64,000 nucleotides of DNA, taken from NCBI GenBank assembly GCA_032164295.1, contig JAJHTX010000009.1:1953918-2017917 (forward strand), read 5' to 3'. Below, piece after piece: positions 1-12,388 of the stretch (the stretch's first letter is position 1; each line of letters opens with the position of its first letter). Position numbers and translations under genes: made by a program. Source of the stretch: Inonotus obliquus. Its lineage: Eukaryota > Basidiomycota > Agaricomycetes > Hymenochaetales > Hymenochaetaceae. The notes below the pieces were generated by a model, which was not told the DNA's origin, made no database searches, and saw only the letters and a program-made list of their open reading frames with translations.

Positions 1-1183
1 GAGATCTGCGATAGGCACAATGGGAAGAATAGGTCCAAAAATCTCGTCTTCCATCAAAGAGTCGTCGCCTGAGACGTCTACGAGAACCGTCAGAGCCATC
101 TTGAACTGATCCGCGTCTGTCTCGCCTCCGAGGACGATACGACCTTTCGAACGTGATAATAAGTTCTGCAGACGATCAAAGTGTGCCGCGTTGACGACAC
201 GACCATACGAGTCACTCTTAAGCTGGCCATCGGGAAATCGTTCCGCAATGACCTCCTTGATCACATTGACGAACGTGTCTTGTGCCTCGCGAGCGATAAG
301 AATGTAATCCGGCGCGACGCATGTCTGACCCGCATTCGGAGTTTTGCCGTACACGATACGTCGAGCGGCAATACGAAGGTCCGTGGCAGCCGCATCGATG
401 AAGCAGGGCGACTTCCCGCCAAGCTCCAGAGAGATAGGCGTGAGATGTTTTGCGGCTGCTGCAGCGACAATACGCCCCACACGTCCGTTGCCGGTATAGA
501 AGATGTGCGCCCAGCGCAACTCGAGCAACCTGCTGGTCTCTGGAATAGCACCGTTGACAACGACATACGCGCTAGAATCCAGGTACTTTGGCAGCAGTTC
601 TGCCAAAAGCGCTGAGAACGCTGGCACAAATTCTGAAGGCTTGACCACCGCAGGACAGCCGGCAGCGATGGCAGCGTACAGGGGCTGTAGTGAGAGAATG
701 AGGGGATAGTTCCAAGGGGAAATGATGAGGACGGGTCCTTTGGGTGCACGATAGACAACGGGTGACCAGGGCTTCTGCCAATCGGGAACGTTTGCAGCCT
801 TTTCCGGGCGAGCCCATTCTTCAAGTCGCTCTGCAGAGAGGATGGCGCGCTGGATGATACCACCGACTTCATAGACCAAAGCTTCCTGCTTCGGCTTTCC
901 GAGGTCCCTGTGAATGGCGTCTACGAATGCATCTGCATTCTCCTGGCACATGCGAGCGAGCGCATAAAGTTGTTCACGACGAAAAGTCAACGGGCGGCAT
1001 TTGCCCGACTTGAAGGTCTTGTACAATGTTTCATGATACTGTGAACGGGTTAGTCAATTTGAATCGAGGATTATTGGAAAAGAGCGGACTCGCCTGTTCG
1101 ATGTCCTTGAGCGGAGTATGAAGGCGAGGATCAATCGTGGCCGAGGACAAGGTGGTGGACGACTCTGGTTGCTTTTGTCCCAT
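1..1183 (-). CDS. ALDH3-type aldehyde dehydrogenase, 5' part (C-terminus outside window)
   Basis: The protein would oxidise aldehydes, probably fatty or aromatic, to acids using NAD(P)+. The first exon (1183-1094) encodes 30 residues and joins in phase 0 to 1038-1 across a 55-nt intron that begins with GC rather than GT. The second exon reads without a stop to the window edge. Visible family motifs are ISPWNYPL and VVKPSEF of the cofactor fold, the glutamate motif LELGGKSPCF, the catalytic cysteine in GQTCVAPDYI, and the late motif EIFGPILPI. No signal peptide is seen at the N-terminus. Fungal relatives include the fatty aldehyde dehydrogenase Hfd1, but the C-terminal membrane anchor that would support that cannot be seen. 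The gene diverges from the neighbouring Na+/H+ exchanger. Confidence 0.93.
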
Positions 1184-1545
1184 GGTGATGCTCGGAACGA
1201 GATGAGAGGGAGCTCGCTTTTATATTGGCAGACAGGAAAATAATTGATCCCAGGAGGTCATTGGTGAAGAATCAATTGGGTGTGAAATGAACGTTATTTC
1301 ATTTCAGCAGCAGAAAAAGTTGTGCCGTCGTCAAGAGAGTCGAACGTCAATAACTTCATTACCTGTTTCTTGGAAGGCAGAGATGAGAAAATGGATGATA
1401 TACTTAGTCCTCCGTCGTCGTAGCATCGGTGGTGACCATTCGTTGTAGATCACGTGAACGGACGATGAACGAGCACACGCAGTAGTGTACATAGTACTCA
1501 ACCCGCAACGGAGACGACGACGACGCGTTTTGCGCCTCAATAGCC
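1184..1545. promoter_or_regulatory. Divergent intergenic region with a TCACGTGA site
   Basis: This gap separates the divergent aldehyde dehydrogenase and exchanger genes. It carries one TCACGTGA at 1450-1457, about 90 bp before the exchanger start codon, matching the site type expected for the bHLH factor encoded at 7138. No reading frame in the gap is convincing. Confidence 0.5.
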
Positions 1546-3878
1546 ATGCCAGAAACACCCTCTCCGACATCACATCCAGATCTTCCGGACGAGGAAGAGT
1601 ACTATTCATCATGGTCTTTGTTCCTCGTTTGCATCCTCCTCATCATCTCCCTCTGGACTTCGTATTACCTCCAAATAAAGCGCATTAGAGCTATTCATGA
1701 GACGCTTGTATCCATCGGAGCTGGAATGTTTGTTGGCTTCGTAGTTCGAATAGCACCCGGCCACCTCATTCGGGAGATGTTGGTGAGTACTCTTGAAGAA
1801 CTTGAATCCCCCGCAATTGGTTGACTGACGTGTTTCGATGGACTAGACATTCCACCACACTCTCTTCTTCAACCTGTTACTCCCTCCAATCATTCTTAAT
1901 TCAGGTTATGAGCTCAAACAGGTCGGCCGGTTCATGTTCATTGCCAATATTTCTATTGACTACGCTCTCAGGATTTGTTCTTCCGCAATTTTGGCTCGAT
2001 CATTCTCTTCGCGTTCCTCGGGACTTTCATCTCAGCAGTCGGCTTAGGGTTCGTCTGATCAATCTCTACCAACTCCTAAACTGATGTGAGATACCTCCGT
2101 AGGGTGCTCGTGTACATCTGGTCGTGTCTGGGTCTGGAGTCGCTGAACTTGAGTCTCCTAGAGTGCCTCATCTTTGGCTCGACACTCTCCGCGACCGATC
2201 CCGTGACAATCCTCGCCATATTCAACCAATACAAGGTCGACCCCAAATTGTACAATATTATCTTTGGGGAGAGTCTACTGAATGATGCTGTCAGTATCGT
2301 CATGTACGAGTGAGTAGAGTATCCAATCTCTCTAGTTATTGCTTCTGTTGACCAGCATGCAGGACCTTATCCAAGTTTGACCAGCCGGATTTTGCTGTCG
2401 GCTCAGTCTTCCATGGCATCGGCATATTCTTGGTCTCGTTCAGCGTGTCAATGGCGCTCGGTATTGCTTTTGGTCTGTTCATGTCCCTCACGCTTAAGCA
2501 TTCCTATCTTGCACAATTCCCGAAGATCGAATCGTGCCTGGTCGCGCTGTGTGCCTACACATGCTACTTCTTTTCGAATGGTTTGTCAATGTCGGGCATC
2601 GTGTCACTTCTGTTCTGCGGGATCACACTAAAGCACTATGCTTATCATACCATGTCGCGACGTACACAGAGAGCAACAAAGTACATATTCTCAATCCTCG
2701 CGCAACTCTCGGAGAACTTCATCTTCATCTACCTTGGATTGTCCCTCTTCACTTCTGCACCATCCGGAACAAAAGTCTCGGACTATTTCCGACCGCTCTT
2801 CATCATCATCTCAACCGTCTCCGTCATCTTCGTGCGTTACGCCGCAGTGTTCCCGCTCTCTGAAGCAATCAACCTCTTTCAGAGACATGTACGTGGGCAA
2901 CGGTCGGACGAGATCCCTTATTCATATCAGATGATGTTGTTCTGGGCTGGGCTTCGTGGGGCGGTGGGTGTTGCACTAGCAGCAGGCTTCCAAGGTGACA
3001 ACGCTCAGTATTTGCGCACGACGGTTCTAATCGTAGTCGTTCTCACTGTTGTGATGTTCGGAGGAACAACCGCGCGCATGCTTGAGGTACTCAACATACG
3101 CACTGGTGTGGAGGATGATGGTGCCATTAGCAGTGACGAAGAAGATGCGGCGTTCCTTGGTAGTGGAGCCGGGGCTAGCTTCTTTGGACGACGCAGTTCA
3201 GAGGGTGACGGATGGGCTCGATACCGCGACGACGATTTCTACATGCACGACCGCCCCGCCATTCGAAGTACGACACAATACAACCACCATGCACAAAGTT
3301 CCAGCATATCCGGAACGCAGAACATCTTCTCAGCTGCTTCCTCAGATTCATACGACTCCGACAGTGGTGAAGTCCTCCCACTCGCAACGAATGGACCACC
3401 TCCAGGCCCAAGTCGAGAGAACTCAAGATTGAGTTTAAGTAACCTTAACGGGACACTGGGCGAAGGTAAATGGTTCCAAGCACTCGACGAGCGATACCTC
3501 CTCCCTCTCTTCTCAAACGCAACTGCGAGCCGTACATTCCACGCGCGTCGACAACGACGAAGCGCCGCACGGCAAGGTGGCGCAACTAGCTCTGGTCATG
3601 GTACACCACGAGTGGGAGGCACGACAGGTCCCGATGTAAGCGGTACACCTGCAGAGAGTGACACTGAAGGCGATGGACCAGAAGTCGACTTGCGCGAGAG
3701 CACCGGTGTACCGCGGAGTCGGACTAGTTCCTCCGCCACTCCTACGAATGGATTGGGCACTGTAGGGTCTGGGTCTGTATGGATTGGCACTGCGCGGGAG
3801 AGGATTGCTAGCCCTGCACTTCGCAGCCCACGAGAACCTGATCGGCAAAGTGGTGGTAGTGGGAAGTTCAGCTCGTAG
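1546..3878 (+). CDS. NHX1: Endosomal/vacuolar Na+/H+ exchanger, NHE/NHX family
   Basis: Five exons (1546-1782, 1847-1921, 1972-2048, 2103-2309, 2363-3878) give 703 residues. The protein is a CPA1-type antiporter that would exchange lumenal protons for cytosolic Na+ or K+ and set endosome or vacuole pH. Seen motifs are the amiloride-site-like [17 protein letters not shown], the substrate-site pair in [13 protein letters not shown], and the late [11 protein letters not shown] segment. There are about a dozen hydrophobic segments before residue 500, then a Ser/acidic-rich cytosolic tail of about 200 residues, longer than in yeast Nhx1. The N-terminus [11 protein letters not shown] leads directly into the first membrane segment, which supports the chosen start. 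The weakest boundary is the donor of intron 2 (GTCGGC). Assignment to the Nhx1/NHE6-9 branch rather than the plasma-membrane branch is inference. Confidence 0.93.
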
Positions 3879-4170
3879 ATTACCGTGGTGGGATAGTGTC
3901 CTTGTGGACTTTATTTCTGTTTCATTAGAGGTTTTCCTTTTGAAAGGATGTCAATTTTCTAGTAGGTCTTTTCTGGTACTCAAAAGTCTGATTTTACGTA
4001 TCTAATCCATCCGATACCGACTGCAAGCATACCATTGAGGAATCTATGCTCAGATAAAACGAAGGGATTCAGGTCAATGGCAAAAGAGCGACTTCTAACT
4101 CTAGGCGTGAAATGAACGTGTACAATGGAACACAATCCTCCAATGAAAACATACAATAATAATAAGAAAG

Positions 4171-6334
4171 TCACACAGCAACGCCAATCCATTCATCCGA
4201 AGTGATGCCTTCACACGAGACCGTCGTATCAAGCAACGTGCTGGCACCGTCAAAAGACGACACAACAATGCAGTCGCCGTCACCTCGAGGGACATCAGAA
4301 ACTGCGCTAAGTTTGATATCGTTGCTGTCGTTTGTGACAACCTCCACAACAGTCGTACTACGCGGGCGGTACAACGTACGCGTAGATACAGGTGACATCG
4401 GCGTTCGCGGCCCCTCTCTCAGGCTACCACACGAAGAGTTCGGTAGATATTGATATTCAGCAGGAGTGCCCAGTCGTAATCGCAGCTCCATCGCCTGATT
4501 CATTTCCTCAGAAGTAAGCGTACTTCGGAAATCTCGGCTGTTACTGCTCCAAGCTTGCGTCCTCGAACGTACCTGGTCGATAGTGCCACGGAGGTTCAGC
4601 ATGAGCCGATTCGCGCAGACGCTCATGACGGTTCTGAGCAGTGGTACAAGCATCCCGATGAGCGCGGCGCGTTGTTTCGGCAGGACGGCGTAAAGAATTA
4701 GGTTTGCGACACTTGATACTAGGAGCGTCGCCTAATGTAAGCAAGGTGGTCCTTTGGCCTTAGCACAACGAGACATACCAAAAACGACAGCGTAGTACAA
4801 GATACCTAATAAAGTGATGAGTGAAAATCAAAATCTCCAGATTAGATAGGATGAACATACCATCGCGAAATAGGACCCTTAAGACAGTTCCGTTTCCTTC
4901 CCCGTCTTTCCCTATTGAACCATAAACCACTTTCAGTACTCAGTCCGACAGCGATAGGACTTACGAATACTGATATAACGTGAGATTGTCAAAGTAAGGA
5001 TGGCAGCATCAAAGGCCATGAGGGCCGCGACAGCAGGTATAATAATTTTGAAAGAAGTGGTCCAGTCCAGCATTGTGGCATAACAGCCCATCAATTCTCG
5101 TAACCTGATGAATGTTAGCGTCGAAGTCAAGAACAATATAGCTGGAAAACATACTCGGGATGTTGTGGGAACACGACTACAAACACAAAGACACCAGATG
5201 AGAAAGCGGCTGGGATATTTAGATAGTAGAATATTGTGGGACGTACAGCTGCCGGTACGCTCAGACATCCAGATGAAGAAACACATTACAGAATCACATG
5301 CCTTTCAGCAAAAAAAGACGATCGGGACAGTATCGGAGGTTAAAGAGAGTCAGTTCTTGATCTCGAATCAAAATTAGCTGGGCAGAGAGAACGTACTACC
5401 ATCAACACGATGAGGAACGCAAGGACCTTCCTATTCCGCTCCCACAATGCAAAAGTTCGAAGACAGAAAATGACTGAATCATACTTTTGATAAGAGCAGG
5501 GTTCGCAGATACGAGTCCAAGAAAATCGCATACGTTGGACAGGTAGTATGAATGCTAGCGTTGACCTATGTAGAGTCAGTCAAATATCATTAGGTGGTAA
5601 AACTGCACACACACCAGCCATCTAATCTGTACGATGCTTCGCACCTGGTAACAAATACCAAAAACGTTCAGTCCAGCGGCTAATAAGCGAAGGGCTTGTA
5701 CTAACATCTAACAGCAAACCGACAAAGTCAGGAATCTACCGCTGTAACATTACACTGGAGGGTACCCACGATGAGACTGGATTTAACGTCAATATCAGCT
5801 AAGGTGAGGCAAATTGGGGGGTCAGGGACAGCCATCACTCCTCCGTACCAAAGAGAAGCCAGGGGGTATTAATAATTACTGATGGTCAAAAAGATTGTGA
5901 CTACCACAACTGGATATCTATTAAGGAAGAAGAGCATCTTCCCAAACGACCACTGGGCCTTCCATACATACTCAATCTTGTCGAAGGTTAAATATTTAGT
6001 TAGGCTGTATGTCCCTGACGAAGGCTTGTTAAAGCTGACCTCGCTGGAATAGAAAAAATCAACCGTCAGTCATAAAGAAGGAAAGGGAAAGTAACTCACT
6101 CCCCAAGTGTCAACAGGATATCGTAAGTTAGTACAACCAGCGATGCCACTACAATCGAGAGCGCCTCTGAGCTACGGCCAGCAAAAGGGAAGGAAAACCC
6201 ATACAGTTGACAGCCTGATGAAAAGATATGAGTAAGACATTGCATGAGCGGTTTGAGAGAGGGATCTTGCTTACATTCGTGACTCGTAAATCACGCAGGA
6301 CATTGAAGAGCATGTGAACCTCACTTGCATTCAT
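4171..6334 (-). CDS. DUF6533-type multi-pass membrane protein, copy 1
   Basis: This belongs to an Agaricomycete-expanded seven-helix family of unknown function. The first exons are 6334-6275 (20 codons), a 10-nt exon 6214-6205, 6148-6100, a 4-nt exon 6043-6040 and 5976-5905. Joined, they read into the DUF6533 core: YDILLTLGDE, then IEYVWKAQWSFGKMLF and FLNRYPV. Later recognisable blocks are WSTLAFILPVQ, FCLRTFALWERNRKV, a membrane segment near 5000-5090 ending TLTISRYISI, RVLFRDGILYY, and SSVANLILYAVL. The tail from about 4620 to 4171 is hydrophilic and Ser/Thr-rich, as expected for a cytosolic C-terminus. Introns between 5900 and 5640 could not be placed with certainty. The overall topology resembles a GPCR, but no signalling role is shown by sequence. 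Confidence 0.78.
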
Positions 6335-7137
6335 GCTGAGCGAGCCGTACCTGAGAGCTGAAGAGGAGAGGAAACGGACTACAATAGAAAGGCTCGCAGT
6401 TACGACTTGTTGCTAATAAATAGAACACGGAGTTGCGGGAATCATAACAAGGAGAAACATCGGGGAGCTGAGACGCGAATTTCAAGGGTCCGAGATGAAA
6501 GGGGGACTGCCCGGACTGGATGTTGGTTGACTCCGTGCTTGATGCATCAGAGAGGCACTGTTCAATGGGCATTATCAATTGGACAACAGCATGAATACAA
6601 GGTTATAACACGCATGACAAAAAGGCGACCAAGAGTTGACGAAAAACAGCTGCGAGCGTGGAGAATCCTATTCCAAGTTGGATCTAGGATGTGGACAGAC
6701 ACCGATGTGAACCTTGATGGGTTCGTGATTCGATCGATACTAGTAGAACCAGCAAAGACAAGAGATATGGACGCTTCTATCACGGCACTGGCAAGAGGCG
6801 ATGGCAGTACAGTATGTACTAGTGGTAGTCGGGAAGAGGAAGAGAGCCTCAGTCCATTGGTGGCTACCAAGTTGAGTTGGTCACGCGGATGATCTAAATA
6901 GGAATAGGGGTTAAAGTTCACGTGATTGACTCACGTGATTTATTCGATCTCCGCTGTCGGGAATAACCGAGAAGTGATATATAAGCTCGTGAGTTGTGCA
7001 TGACTTTTCCGTGACCTCCTTTCTCTCATCCCGTGATCACGACACGCCCATCCTGGCCACACCCTCCCGCTAACAACACGGACCCGTGACCTCATTTCCC
7101 CCATCGTTCACAACAATATCGACAACTCTTCTCCCCG
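6335..7137. promoter_or_regulatory. Promoter region of the bHLH gene with two TCACGTGA sites and a TATA box
   Basis: Two TCACGTGATT sites lie 13 bp apart at 6918-6927 and 6931-6940, followed by TATATAA at 6978-6984, about 154 bp before the bHLH start codon. The paired sites match the target class of the encoded factor, which suggests autoregulation. The rest of the gap holds frames with no recognisable protein. Confidence 0.6.
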
Positions 7138-8176
7138 ATGTCTGCCACCTCAACGCAGCAACCACAAGCAGCCCCCGCTGCTCCTGCTCCGCCCCAGTCC
7201 GTCTCTGCAACAGTCGCTTCTGCTCTGCAAGCTATCAAGGATGCAGGTGTTACTTCTAGCTCAGGCAATACTCAGCCCCTACCTCAGGATCCTCAGCTCA
7301 TGACTGCTCTTCTCACCCTTATCCAAAATCAGGCCAGCAAGGTCCGCATCACCATATCTCTTCATTCCCAGTGCCCCATTACAGGTAATCTTTCTGTTTA
7401 GGAACCTGCCGACCAAGTCAAAGAGGCTGCCGCCGAAACCCTTTCCAACTTGTCACAGGCAGGTGCCCCGCAGCCGAACCCGAACATTCATCCCCAGCTG
7501 CAGGAGTCTGGCCCGAGCACTCACCCTCATGGTCCTCCAACTCTCGGCCAAGCACCTCCCATTCCTCCTCCTGGCACGACGGTACAGGCGGCACCTCCAT
7601 CAGCCTTAGAACAGCAAAAGCCGACCCGTCGCCGGGCAGGTCCGCCGACTGTGAATGGCACCATTATGGGCAGTGAGGAGTGGGCACGTCAACGGAAAGA
7701 CAACCATGTGCGTCACTTTTGATGTTCAACATCAACGCCGGTGCGTATCCTGACTCTCAGCACAGAAAGAAGTCGAGCGCCGCCGACGCGGTAATATCAA
7801 CGAGGGCATCAACGAACTTGCTCGCATTGTACCCAATGGTTCGGGCGAAAAGGCCAAGGGTGCAATCCTAAGCCGCTCAGTCCAGTACATCCATCACCTC
7901 AAAGAAAATGAGGCGCGCAACATCGAGAAGTGGACTCTCGAGAAACTCCTCATGGACCAGGCAATGGGTGACTTGCAGGCCCAACTTGAAGACATGCGCC
8001 GCATGTACCAAGAGGAGTCACACCGTCGTGAGAAGGCCGACGCCGACATCGCAACCCTGAAAGCCGAAATTGAATCTCTGAAAGGTTCGAAACAACCTGC
8101 TTCATCCGAGACGACGGCGGAGGCAGACGCAGAAGATAAGGAACGTGGTGCGAAGAGACCAAGAACTGACGCGTGA
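7138..8176 (+). CDS. CBF1: CBF1-like bHLH transcription factor
   Basis: Three exons (7138-7341, 7402-7707, 7766-8176) encode 306 residues. The first 170 residues are Ala/Pro/Gln-rich and probably disordered. The basic helix-loop-helix begins at the exon 2/3 junction. It reads NHKEVERRRRGN, followed by INEGINELARIVP, a loop, and AILSRSVQYIHHLKENEARN. His170, Glu174 and Arg178 form the H-E-R set typical of CACGTG-binding factors. A long coiled coil follows from about residue 215 to 270, giving a bHLH-coiled-coil architecture like yeast Cbf1, which acts in sulphur metabolism and centromere function. The C-terminus is acidic then basic (KRPRTDA). USF-like factors are an alternative name. The gene's own promoter carries two matching sites. 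Confidence 0.9.
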
Positions 8177-8472
8177 TGCTGCTTTTCCCACTCTGTCATG
8201 TGACTTCTTCAAGTTCGCCTCAGCCTGCGGTCTGTCTAATTGCTCTGCTTGTCGTGTATAAATGATGTTCCTGTTTGCCTACGATCGGCCCACTTTATTA
8301 GTTTCTAAACAAACCATGTATCAATCTTGACAGTCTTGCGGAATTACGAATGAATGAAGACATTATTAATGTTGTTCGTGTTTGTATCCGCGGTATAACA
8401 CACATTGCAATTACAACATTAGTCGCTAACAGAATGATACATAAGAACAACGTCTGTGAAATGCCTTGGAAA

Positions 8473-10563
8473 TTAGTAGTGACGGCTTCGCGCGTTACTG
8501 TTCCGCATCTGCCCAAACTCAATACTTGGATCCATATTTTGACTCACGATGTTCGTGAACTGGTTGAGCAGGGATATTCTAAAACTGCTCGGTTGGGAAT
8601 ATTCGCCTGTGTCCCTGTCAAAGTTCCTCGGACTAGGAACGGGCGTCACATGCCGACTTCTTTCTGAGCCAAAGTCAAGACGCGGAACATCGAGAGATGT
8701 GGGATGCGATACGACGATAATATCTGAATCGTGTTTGGGACCAAGTTCATCTCTTGGTGAGAGCGGCATAATATCCATCTCGATCTCCGTATCCGCCGAT
8801 CGATGGGACACTCCCGGAGGTGAATTCGTCGCACCAAATGAAAACTTAACCTTCGATGACGGCGGGGAGCCTACAGCCGTTGCCGTAGTGGCGCGCGAGT
8901 GGTTCGAAGCATCCGCCGGCATATCGAGGTCTCCGAAAGCCCAATTGTTTCTTGAGCGCCCCCTGTTAACGGCAACAGACCGCAGATTGAGAATTAGTCG
9001 GGCCGTGCAGACGGACATGACGGCCCGTAGGAGGGGTACGAGGGCAACGATCAGGCCTCGACGCTTTCGTGGCAGTGATGCATACATTATGAGGTTCGCC
9101 ACGCTCGATGCTAGCATTCGTTTGATCAATATTCCAGCCGGGAAGTAAAGACATGGAAAATAGCACACCTAGCATGATCACATAGAAGACGATACCTGCG
9201 TGGACCACATAAGCGAATACCGAAGCAAAACGCGTATTCGCCACTCACCATCCCTGAAAAGGATGAGTGTTAAGAGGCTCTTATTCCTTTTGCCTCTGCG
9301 AATCTTATCCACTCGGATGAGAGTCAATACGAATACGGTGGTATCGAAAATGATCAAGGCAGACCAAGACGGAATCGCATCAGACGTAGATAACTCGTTC
9401 ATGATACCGAAACATCCTAGAACTGGTCGTGCTCTGTATGGTGTGTTTAGCTACCCTCCTAGGGTCGCACTTAACGAATACGTACATTGGCCTATTCTCA
9501 ACTGAAAGGTGGCGACATCAGCGGAAGCAACTGGGTGACTGAAGTGAACGCACATGTTATCGATTTCGATAAGAGAGCCATTGATACAATAATGGTGATG
9601 TCGCAGGCCTAGGCGGGTTTGTTTCAGAAAAAATCAGCACGGCACGAGAGGAAGAGGCGCTGCATACCACAAGAACAGAATAGAGGATAATGGAGATAAC
9701 TCGATTATGCTCCCATAGAGCCTGCGTCCGCAAAATTAAAAGTACTGAAAGCCACCATTGTAAGACTTGTGGTATTTCAGTAAGATGATCGGCGGGTTAC
9801 TTTGAACAGGTATGATAAAGACCAGCATCGACCTTGGATGGTCGACTGTCAGGATCTGGTTTGCCGGAATTTCGCATCTAAGCACTCACCATGCTTCCAC
9901 ATAATTAGAAACAACACAACTGCAGGCACGACATAAGCAAGATTAATCTACCGCGAATACCAGAGACGAGTCACTGACAGCTAAAATTTCGTCAGAACAG
10001 AACGTTGGCAGCAGGAAAGAGGAAGCTTACATTGTATGGCGCTTGGAAATAAAACATATCTGGACGGTATGGTAAGCTCCATTCCGCGCAATAACAGTGA
10101 TTTCGCGAGTACTCACAGAAGAGCAGAAATAGAGATATCGAGAGCACCGGATATCTATTCATGATGAATAGCATATTGCCGGTTGTCCACTTCGCTTTCC
10201 ACACAAGCTCAAGCTACATCATGATCGTTCAGAACCAGAGACGTAAACCTTCCGGTAACTTAAGAATACCTCGCTATGTATACGAAAACTGCATCAGATC
10301 TTGGCATCATTGATTCGGCGACGTGAACTCACCTCGGAAACGTTATAATTATATCGTACAAGAGTATCACGAATGCTGCCACTGGTTGACCTCCCGTCAG
10401 AACAAACGACACCTCACACTCATTATCAGTTCAACGTACGAGTGACGCACTAGGTAATGTTCAGTATTTGAGCCGTCATGAGAACTGTAGCACTCACGTT
10501 CGTAATTCGTACATCACGTACGATGATCGGGAGCACCTGGATCTGCTCAGCGATGGTGGCCAT
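8473..10563 (-). CDS. DUF6533-type multi-pass membrane protein, copy 2
   Basis: This is a diverged paralogue of the gene ending at 6334, with the same exon architecture at its start: 10563-10498 (22 codons), a 10-nt exon 10449-10440, a 49-nt exon 10381-10333, a 4-nt exon 10273-10270, and an exon from 10213. Joined, these give AAFVILLYDIIITFPSE, then LELVWKAKWTTGNMLF and MNRYPVLS. Later blocks are WSMLVFIIPVQ, LLILRTQALWEHNRV, a membrane segment SALIIFDTTVFVLTLI, LILFRDG, IVFYVIML and SSVANLIMYA. The tail (about 9050-8473) is hydrophilic. An in-frame upstream ATG exists, but the start at 10563 aligns with the paralogue. Copies 1 and 2 flank the bHLH gene in the same orientation, suggesting an old local duplication. 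Confidence 0.75.
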
Positions 10564-12388
10564 GTTGACGAGGAGAGGGGACACATCCGCAGTTGTACAC
10601 AGGTTCCTTAAATATGCGGACTTTCCGCGCATCTCCTTGCGGGATCCCACACCGTCTTGACCAGGAACAACTGCTCCGAAGAGGTAGCTAATATCGGCCC
10701 ATTTTGATATAACAGACATCAATTCCGTTCCGGACGAAAGGAGAAAGAGTTCCCATGAAGCTACAGATAAGTCTCACGAGCTATGTTCAACCATTCCATA
10801 TAGGGACAAGTCAAAGTTCTGCCGGTGGTAATAGTGGGCAGATGCAAAGAAGCTATGGCCGTCGAGAAGATCATCTGGTGATATAGCCATGATGTGCAAG
10901 CACTCAGTCCGATTGTCAGTAGCTGATTTGATATTTACCATCGGCGACACACCGGTTGATCATTCGTTGACCCTGATCGCTTGCCGTCGAAGATAGTAGA
11001 GCAAAGTAGAAAGAAGACTTGGGGGGAGTATAGCAAGGATAGCAGGATCTTCATGCTCCGCGAATCCCTTCTCGGACATACGGAGTCAAGCCATTCATCA
11101 GAAGCACAATGATGGAAATCCCTCTGAAATATTATTGACTTCACAAAAAGTGATTAGCAGGATTGCTGGATGGGGATAGAGAGGAGATGAACGTGGCTCA
11201 AGCTGCATACCATATGCGGACTAAGTTCTCACGGAGACAATTCACCGCGGCAGGGACTCAATTGCACCTACTCACCGAAAATTCCGTTACCAATGATGCC
11301 AAGGCATACTCTCTCATCGATAAAATAAATCCTATGTCAAGTTTGGGGAACAAGTATACCTTAACAAGTAAAGATCAACAGACTAGAGATCAGGGCGTCC
11401 GTTCCCAGCCAAGTTCTCTTAATCCCAGGATCCCAGGTACACGGACAAAGCGATCGAATCTTGAGTGAGAACGTGTGCACATCGGCGCAGTATAGGATGT
11501 TGACCTGAGGTTTGGGGATGCGATGTTTACCAGCTTGGGCTTTCTGACAGAACATCAACCTCTTTGACTTCTAACCTCGAATAGAACGGGTGACATCCCT
11601 TCTCAGTGATATGATCTCAGCCTTGTTCATCACCTTGAATGATGGCGGAGCAATCCAGCACCAACGCAACTTTCCGAACACTGAAGATTGAGTTAATATC
11701 ATGAGATCAAGAGTTAATTTTAATCTGCTCCGACTTTACGTACATATCTCAAAGTTCCGCCGAAGACGTTTCCTCTCGTACACAGAAATATGCTGTCGAC
11801 GGGCGGAGTCACGGTAGTGAGCAGGAAGTAGAAGGTCTGGTTTCCCCAAAGTCATCGTTAGTTATCGTGGATATTTCTTGTTATTCCACAACGACTCCAC
11901 CTATGTCTTGGTCCCTCGGACCGGACCTTCTCGCGAGCAAGTTGGTGAGTTCAGCCTGAGTCTGCAGAGTCTACTTGGAGGAGCGTCGGAAAATATTCAT
12001 CCTTGATCCCAATTTCAAGATTTCAAGTCGAGAACCCGAGCTCTTACATAAGTATACCTTGCCATATGCAAGAGCCTGTAGCTCCCAAGTGTCGGACCGG
12101 ATCGCGAATGTTGCGTTTACAGTATAGGCCCGGCGGAAGAAAACACGTCAGCTGTTCGGATGTCGTACCTCTCCTACCTGAACTTTCGAACCGCAACCAA
12201 TTCCTATACACAGGCTTGCAATATAGAATTAGCGTCAGAGAGGAAGGGAATGAGAGGTGGTAAGTAATACTAAAGTCAGCGGGATTCGTAGTACAATCGA
12301 ACGAACGACAATGGGTATGCAAGCTTGAAAACTACATCAATGGATAGATACAGAACGAATTTCAGATCAATGGATATGTCCGACGGGT
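10564..12388. other. Gene-poor stretch
   Basis: No reading frame here has recognisable family motifs or a coherent splice model on either strand. Short frames are scattered and unsupported. It may contain decayed DNA related to the neighbouring DUF6533 genes, but I could not align it to them. Confidence 0.4.

Noticed and set aside
261..872. 203-codon minus-strand frame overlapping the aldehyde dehydrogenase
   Set aside because: It is the wrong frame of the same strand; the ALDH frame carries all family motifs.
8549..9148. 199-codon plus-strand frame
   Set aside because: Antisense shadow of the last exon of DUF6533 copy 2, with no motifs of its own.
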